From IMG/VR virus record IMGVR_UViG_3300020055_000058, positions 1 through 38,161 of that record: a stretch of 38,161 nt of DNA. One strand, written 5' to 3'. The position numbers were made by a program, and so were the translations under genes. The notes under the pieces were generated by a model. The model searched no databases. It was not told where the DNA came from and saw only the letters and a program-made list of their open reading frames with translations. Numbering within the stretch: the first letter of the stretch is position 1; every line of letters starts with the position of its first letter. The stretch is from a virus. Positions 34,816 to 38,161 of the stretch are shown piece by piece.

Positions 34816-35298
34816 TTAGCTAACTGTTACTGTGCCTCTACCGCCAGATGCTAGATGGTACCATAACGAACCAATACCAATTAAAACAACTGAAGTATCA
34901 GATTCTAATGAAACTGAATCAGTAGTTGTACCAGTATTCCAACCTGTTGCGTTAACGTTTAAGTCTTGAGCAACGTTGTCATCTTTTCTGACAATAATTT
35001 TAAGTTGACCTTCATGTGAAGGAGCATCTAAAGTCATAGAAACTGCTGTACCACCACCGTAACCAGTGAAGTCAACAATTGATACTGCTTCTGATGCTTC
35101 AATCTCTGTTGAAGATTCATCCAATGTTTCAACATCGTTAAATGCTAAAAATGATGGAACATTATTGAATAACCTTTTTAAGGTCATGTTCTTGTTTATA
35201 GGTGTTCCTGAAGGATCGTCAACGATGTGAAGTAAATCACCTTCGTTAATTTGTGCTTCACCTATTAAACTAAGCGCTGTTATTTTTTTATCTGCCAT
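34816..35298 (-). CDS. Virion-type structural protein between gp6 and gp7
   Basis: The product has 160 residues. It begins A-D-K-K-I-T-A-L-S-L-I-G, a pattern (K-I-T-x-L) shared by many marine phage structural proteins, with D-L-L-H-I-V-D-D-P-S-G-T-P-x-N-K in the first 35 residues. The second half is beta-rich and ends W-Y-H-L-A-S-G-G-R-G-T-V-T-V-S. It has a consensus AGGAGG ribosome site, one of the strongest here, so it may be made in high amounts. It ends 2 bases before the gp7 start. No named T4 counterpart is recognised; a baseplate-associated or decoration protein is likely. Confidence 0.8.
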   Translation of the reverse strand: MADKKITALSLIGEAQINEGDLLHIVDDPSGTPINKNMTLKRLFNNVPSFLAFNDVETLDESSTEIEASEAVSIVDFTGYGGGTAVSMTLDAPSHEGQLKIIVRKDDNVAQDLNVNATGWNTGTTTDSVSLESDTSVVLIGIGSLWYHLASGGRGTVTVS

Positions 35299-35337
35299 TC
35301 TCTTTTCCTCCTATAATCCAATTGAATGGGAAACTAC

Positions 35338-35355
35338 TCACGGTAAATTCCGTGA
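35338..35355. other. Perfect hairpin between gp6 and the 160-residue protein
   Basis: TCACGG and CCGTGA form a 6-pair stem with a 6-base loop in the 71-base gap. No T-tract follows on either strand, so it is not a typical terminator. It could be an RNA processing or stability element ahead of a strongly translated gene. Confidence 0.5.
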
Positions 35356-35369
35356 CCACTTTATGCATA

Positions 35370-37241
35370 TTAATAATTTGTGTTGGATGTAGAAGTGTAT
35401 CCTACACCAGCACTACTCTCACCACTTGCGATGGTGTCTACTTCGCCGTCTACGTTTATATCATCGACACTGATATCAATTAGAGAACCTCTAACTGCAA
35501 CAACATCGTTGCTAGAAGGTAGAACTGTGAAGTCGATTGAGGTATCACTATTGGTTGTACCAGTGATAGTGATGGCATCAATCGTAATCTTTCCTGTACC
35601 ATAATCTATGGTACCTGCCTCGTAATCTTTTATAGTTCTAACACCAGAAGCTAAAACATATCTTCTGATCTTACCTGATCCGTCATCATCAAAGAAATGA
35701 TCGTTGACTGAATCGCCTTGTACTTTGAAACCAGATGATACTAAAATACCACCACCTGCTTTATTGTGTCCGTCATGAGGATGGTAGAAACCATTTCCAA
35801 ATTTGATTTCTAATCCTTTTTGTTTGTTTAATTCTACCTTTTGAGATTTTCTCAATCTAATGTTTGTTGAGTTAGATAGAATCGATCCCTCTGATTCATC
35901 AATTGCTTTGACTAATTTTGAATGTCTAAAGATTGAATCAAAGTTACTTAAATTTGTATTGTCGAAATTTACGATAGCAGCTCTAACTACTGATTTCATT
36001 TCTCCAATTGAGAGTTGAGTAGCACGTGAATCGTATTTAAATACAGTTGTTACCAGAATCTTAACAATGTCTGCATCAACAATTACTGGTTTAACTGTAA
36101 CCATGTTTAATGCATTTAGTTTTTTGATAACATCTGCTTTTTCAAACTCAGACAAATAATCTGAGTTTTGTGGTTTAAGTGACAAGAAGACTTTACCATA
36201 ATCAGGTGGATCGTTATCTTCACCACCCCAAACTGCAACTGCATCGGCGTTTGGATAGTATTCACTTACTTTTGCTTTATAGTCGTTCAATGTGACCAAT
36301 CTGTTTTGTGATGTGTAGAATTTTGTTGCTTTAAATTTAATAGAATCTATTGATTCTTTTTCAGCACCACCTGTTGCTTCAGTTACAGTTGTAACAGTAG
36401 CACTTATAAAACCATTGATTGGTTGTGTAAGTGTAAATCTTTTGGCACCCTCAGCATGTTCTAAATCAACTACTACATAAACTGCATTGATGATATCACC
36501 ATCTAATAGTTGATTACCAAGAACACCATCACCAAAATAAAACTCTACAAATCCTTCTTCGTTTTCTTGTGTATAAAAAACTTTAGATGATGAAGATATC
36601 GTAGAAATACTTTTAGCATCTACATACGTTTCTTCAACACCGTTTGAAATAACAGTGACTACTAATTTACTTTTATCAACTCTTTCATTTGATAAAACAA
36701 ACTTTGAGTTTTTAATTTGTGAATCAAAAACAAATTGATCTGTTACGTATTGACCTTGAACAAGTTCTATATTATTCCAATTGAAACTTTTATTTGATCT
36801 TGTAGGAGTGATTGATGATGTGCAAACAAAATTGTATGCTACATTGTCATAGATAGTTGTGAATTGTTGACCTCTTGATAATGTCATATCGCTTGGTGTA
36901 GGGATTGTACCATCTGCGTTAACAACATTATCCATTTGCATATTGACATAAGCAGCTGATGCCTTCTCAGATGCAGGTACAAAACCTAAATCTTTAGCAC
37001 GTGATACAACGTTCTTTCTCAGTTGTGCTGAATCTAAGAACATTTCTGAAGCTGCTATGTTTGTATTGATTGCACCGATGTGAGATGCATATGCTAACAT
37101 GTCAATAAGAACTGACATGGTCGAACCTTCGAAGTTATAGTCTTTGAATAACTCTTGTCCTTTTAAATATGATTTAATATTACTTACGATATCATCAAAA
37201 TCTTGATCTGTTGTATTAATTTGTGAACTCTTTACTGCCAT
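35370..37241 (-). CDS. gp6: Baseplate wedge protein gp6
   Basis: The product has 623 residues, close to T4 gp6 (660). It starts V-K-S-S-Q-I-N-T-T-D-Q-D-F-D-D-I and has F-E-G-S-T-M-S-V-L-I-D-M-L-A-Y, N-T-N-I-A-A-S-E-M-F-L-D-S-A-Q-L-R-K, and V-S-R-A-K-D-L-G-F-V-P, all typical of gp6 and the wider J-like baseplate fold. Further on come F-Y-F-G-D-G-V-L-G and V-T-L-N-D-Y-K-A-K-V. gp6 forms the ring that joins neighbouring wedges and triggers contraction. The start overlaps the gp25 stop by one base (TAATG), so it is coupled to gp25. The C-terminal ~120 residues are a beta-rich addition. Confidence 0.93.
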   Translation of the reverse strand: MAVKSSQINTTDQDFDDIVSNIKSYLKGQELFKDYNFEGSTMSVLIDMLAYASHIGAINTNIAASEMFLDSAQLRKNVVSRAKDLGFVPASEKASAAYVNMQMDNVVNADGTIPTPSDMTLSRGQQFTTIYDNVAYNFVCTSSITPTRSNKSFNWNNIELVQGQYVTDQFVFDSQIKNSKFVLSNERVDKSKLVVTVISNGVEETYVDAKSISTISSSSKVFYTQENEEGFVEFYFGDGVLGNQLLDGDIINAVYVVVDLEHAEGAKRFTLTQPINGFISATVTTVTEATGGAEKESIDSIKFKATKFYTSQNRLVTLNDYKAKVSEYYPNADAVAVWGGEDNDPPDYGKVFLSLKPQNSDYLSEFEKADVIKKLNALNMVTVKPVIVDADIVKILVTTVFKYDSRATQLSIGEMKSVVRAAIVNFDNTNLSNFDSIFRHSKLVKAIDESEGSILSNSTNIRLRKSQKVELNKQKGLEIKFGNGFYHPHDGHNKAGGGILVSSGFKVQGDSVNDHFFDDDGSGKIRRYVLASGVRTIKDYEAGTIDYGTGKITIDAITITGTTNSDTSIDFTVLPSSNDVVAVRGSLIDISVDDINVDGEVDTIASGESSAGVGYTSTSNTNY

Positions 37242-37660
37242 TACCTTACCCTACTTACGGTTAATTCTATGTTTTGTGCTCTTGATGCATTTCTGATTGT
37301 ATAAAAAATTCTAACATTCATCTCATTAGTATCTTCATCATTCAATCCAATTTTAACGTTGTAGACTCTTGGTTCGTACAACTCAATCATTTCTGCTAAT
37401 CTTTTAGCAAATTTTTCTTTTGATCTCTCAGTACGCAACTCAAATAGTTGATCTCTAAGAGAGGCACCAAAGTTTGGTTTAAAAGGTCTTTCAAATTTAT
37501 TTGTTAAGACTATGTTACGGACCGATCTTTTAATTGCATCTGTATCTTTTTTAGTCATTATATCACCAGTAATTGGGTGAGCAACAAAAAGAGCATCAAG
37601 ATCAGAATATGATTCTTTTACTGCATTAACTTTGGCATTTGGTTTTAGATACTCGGTCAT
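37241..37660 (-). CDS. gp25: Baseplate wedge protein gp25
   Basis: The product has 139 residues (T4 gp25: 132). The family marks are P-F-K-P-N-F-G-A-S-L-R-D-Q-L-F-E near residues 59-74 and Y-E-P-R-V near 94-98, the E-P-R motif of the GPW/gp25 family. gp25 joins gp6 and gp53 and helps start sheath polymerisation. A perfect late promoter box ends 5 bases before the ATG, with no room for a Shine-Dalgarno in the message if T4 spacing applies. It begins the tightly coupled gp25-gp6 unit. Confidence 0.94.
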   Translation of the reverse strand: MTEYLKPNAKVNAVKESYSDLDALFVAHPITGDIMTKKDTDAIKRSVRNIVLTNKFERPFKPNFGASLRDQLFELRTERSKEKFAKRLAEMIELYEPRVYNVKIGLNDEDTNEMNVRIFYTIRNASRAQNIELTVSRVR

Positions 37661-37665
37661 CTAAC

Positions 37666-37673
37666 TATTTATA
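37666..37673 (-). promoter_or_regulatory. T4-type late promoter, 5 bases from the gp25 ATG
   Basis: The minus strand reads a perfect TATAAATA then GTTAG then ATG. Transcription should begin on or next to the start codon, giving a leaderless gp25-gp6 message. Confidence 0.68.
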
Positions 37674-37688
37674 CATTTCCTTTAGTGA

Positions 37689-38161
37689 TTATGTTGATAC
37701 GATTGAAATTAATCCTCTATTTGGTGCTGTGTCGAAAATCACCAGTCTCAAAAGTGCATTTATTGAGTAATCTTCTGGTTCAACTATCTTGCCACTCACA
37801 TATACTGAGAGATCGTTTACACTTACATCACTAGGTATACTAAATTCTGTTTGTCCTGAAGATGCAAATTCCTTATTAGTTGCTACTGCGTATACAGTCT
37901 TGCCTTCTCCAGCAGGACTATCAAGTGTGATAGATCCATCTTCATTTTCAGTAAAGTTTGATGTTCTCTGACCATCAACTAAAACGTATTTGTTTCCACC
38001 TGTGCCTTCTGGTGTAAACGTAGTCTGCGACCCATTTGATTTTAACAATCCACCAGTCAATGCTAAAAGACTAGCATCTTTGATTGTTTCTGGATGAATA
38101 GGTTTTGGTAAAGTCGCATTACTTATGTTAATTGCAAAAGGGAATCCTATTAGATTGAGTA
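37689..38161 (-). CDS. Unidentified structural protein, 3' part only (cut by window edge)
   Basis: The frame is open without a stop from the window edge to the TAA at 37689, so the TTG at 38060 is not a convincing start and the gene begins outside the window. At least 156 residues are visible. They include G-F-P-F-A-I-N-I-S-N-A-T, P-I-H-P-E-T-I-K-D-A-S, then a beta-rich C-terminal region (Y-V-L-V-D-G-Q-R-T, V-S-V-N-D-L-S-V-Y-V-S-G-K-I, L-R-L-V-I-F-D-T-A-P). It precedes gp25, where marine T4-like phages keep baseplate hub or spike genes. That suggests a baseplate role, but I do not recognise the family. Confidence 0.7.
   Translation of the reverse strand, partial: LNLIGFPFAINISNATLPKPIHPETIKDASLLALTGGLLKSNGSQTTFTPEGTGGNKYVLVDGQRTSNFTENEDGSITLDSPAGEGKTVYAVATNKEFASSGQTEFSIPSDVSVNDLSVYVSGKIVEPEDYSINALLRLVIFDTAPNRGLISIVST

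Noticed and set aside
35338-35355. Terminator between gp6 and the 160-residue protein
   Set aside because: The hairpin is perfect but has no T-tract on either side, so it is listed only as a hairpin.
37689-38060. A complete gene starting with TTG at 38060
   Set aside because: The same frame continues without a stop to the window edge with protein-like sequence, so the gene is cut by the window and the TTG is internal.

Overview
The window looks like the tail and neck module of a T4-like myovirus (contractile-tailed phage) of low-GC marine bacteria, of the kind known from cyanophages and pelagiphages. The evidence is the run of T4 virion genes (gp25, gp6, gp7, gp8, then gp13, gp14, gp15 and the start of gp16), the many T4-type late promoter boxes (NATAAATA), and fibre and DUF4815-like proteins typical of marine T4-like phages. 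The host cannot be named from the sequence. Every gene I accept is on the minus strand, so biological order runs from high to low coordinates. Packing is very tight: many neighbours overlap by 1-29 bases, no gene-free stretch exceeds about 150 bases, and I saw no tRNA, CRISPR or insertion sequence.

Layout in transcription order. (1) 38161-29171, baseplate: the 3' part of an unidentified structural gene, gp25, gp6, a small virion-like protein, a rearranged 1361-residue gp7 homologue, and gp8. (2) 29132-22165: a 2255-residue DUF4815-like protein with a Pro/Thr linker, then a small coiled-coil protein. (3) 22172-7640, fibre/adhesin region: fibres with shared modules, a BppU-like protein, three proteins sharing one C-terminal domain, and four unusual proteins made of Pro/Tyr/Arg-rich repeats with even unit lengths (17668-18597, 18599-20263, 8782-10557, 7640-8770). 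One of the four ends in a complete Hint (intein/hedgehog-type) self-processing domain. (4) 7610-3169, probable modification cassette: a GT-A-type glycosyltransferase, a possible fibre-assembly protein, two 2OG-Fe(II) oxygenase-like proteins and a DUF6065-like protein. (5) 3159-1: a small membrane/coiled-coil protein, neck proteins gp13 and gp14, tail-completion protein gp15, and the first 42 codons of small terminase gp16.

Most interesting hypothesis: the four repeat proteins (long arrays with no lysine or cysteine and almost no leucine, but rich in proline and tyrosine), the Hint domain, the two oxygenases and the glycosyltransferase may form one system that builds and modifies adhesive fibres, for example by proline hydroxylation, glycosylation and thioester-driven cleavage or cross-linking. 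The parts are seen in the sequence; the link between them is inference. Other points of note are three genes whose late-promoter box lies only 5-6 bases before the start codon (predicted leaderless mRNAs), a clear intrinsic terminator followed directly by a late promoter inside the fibre region, and a structured leader before a fibre gene.
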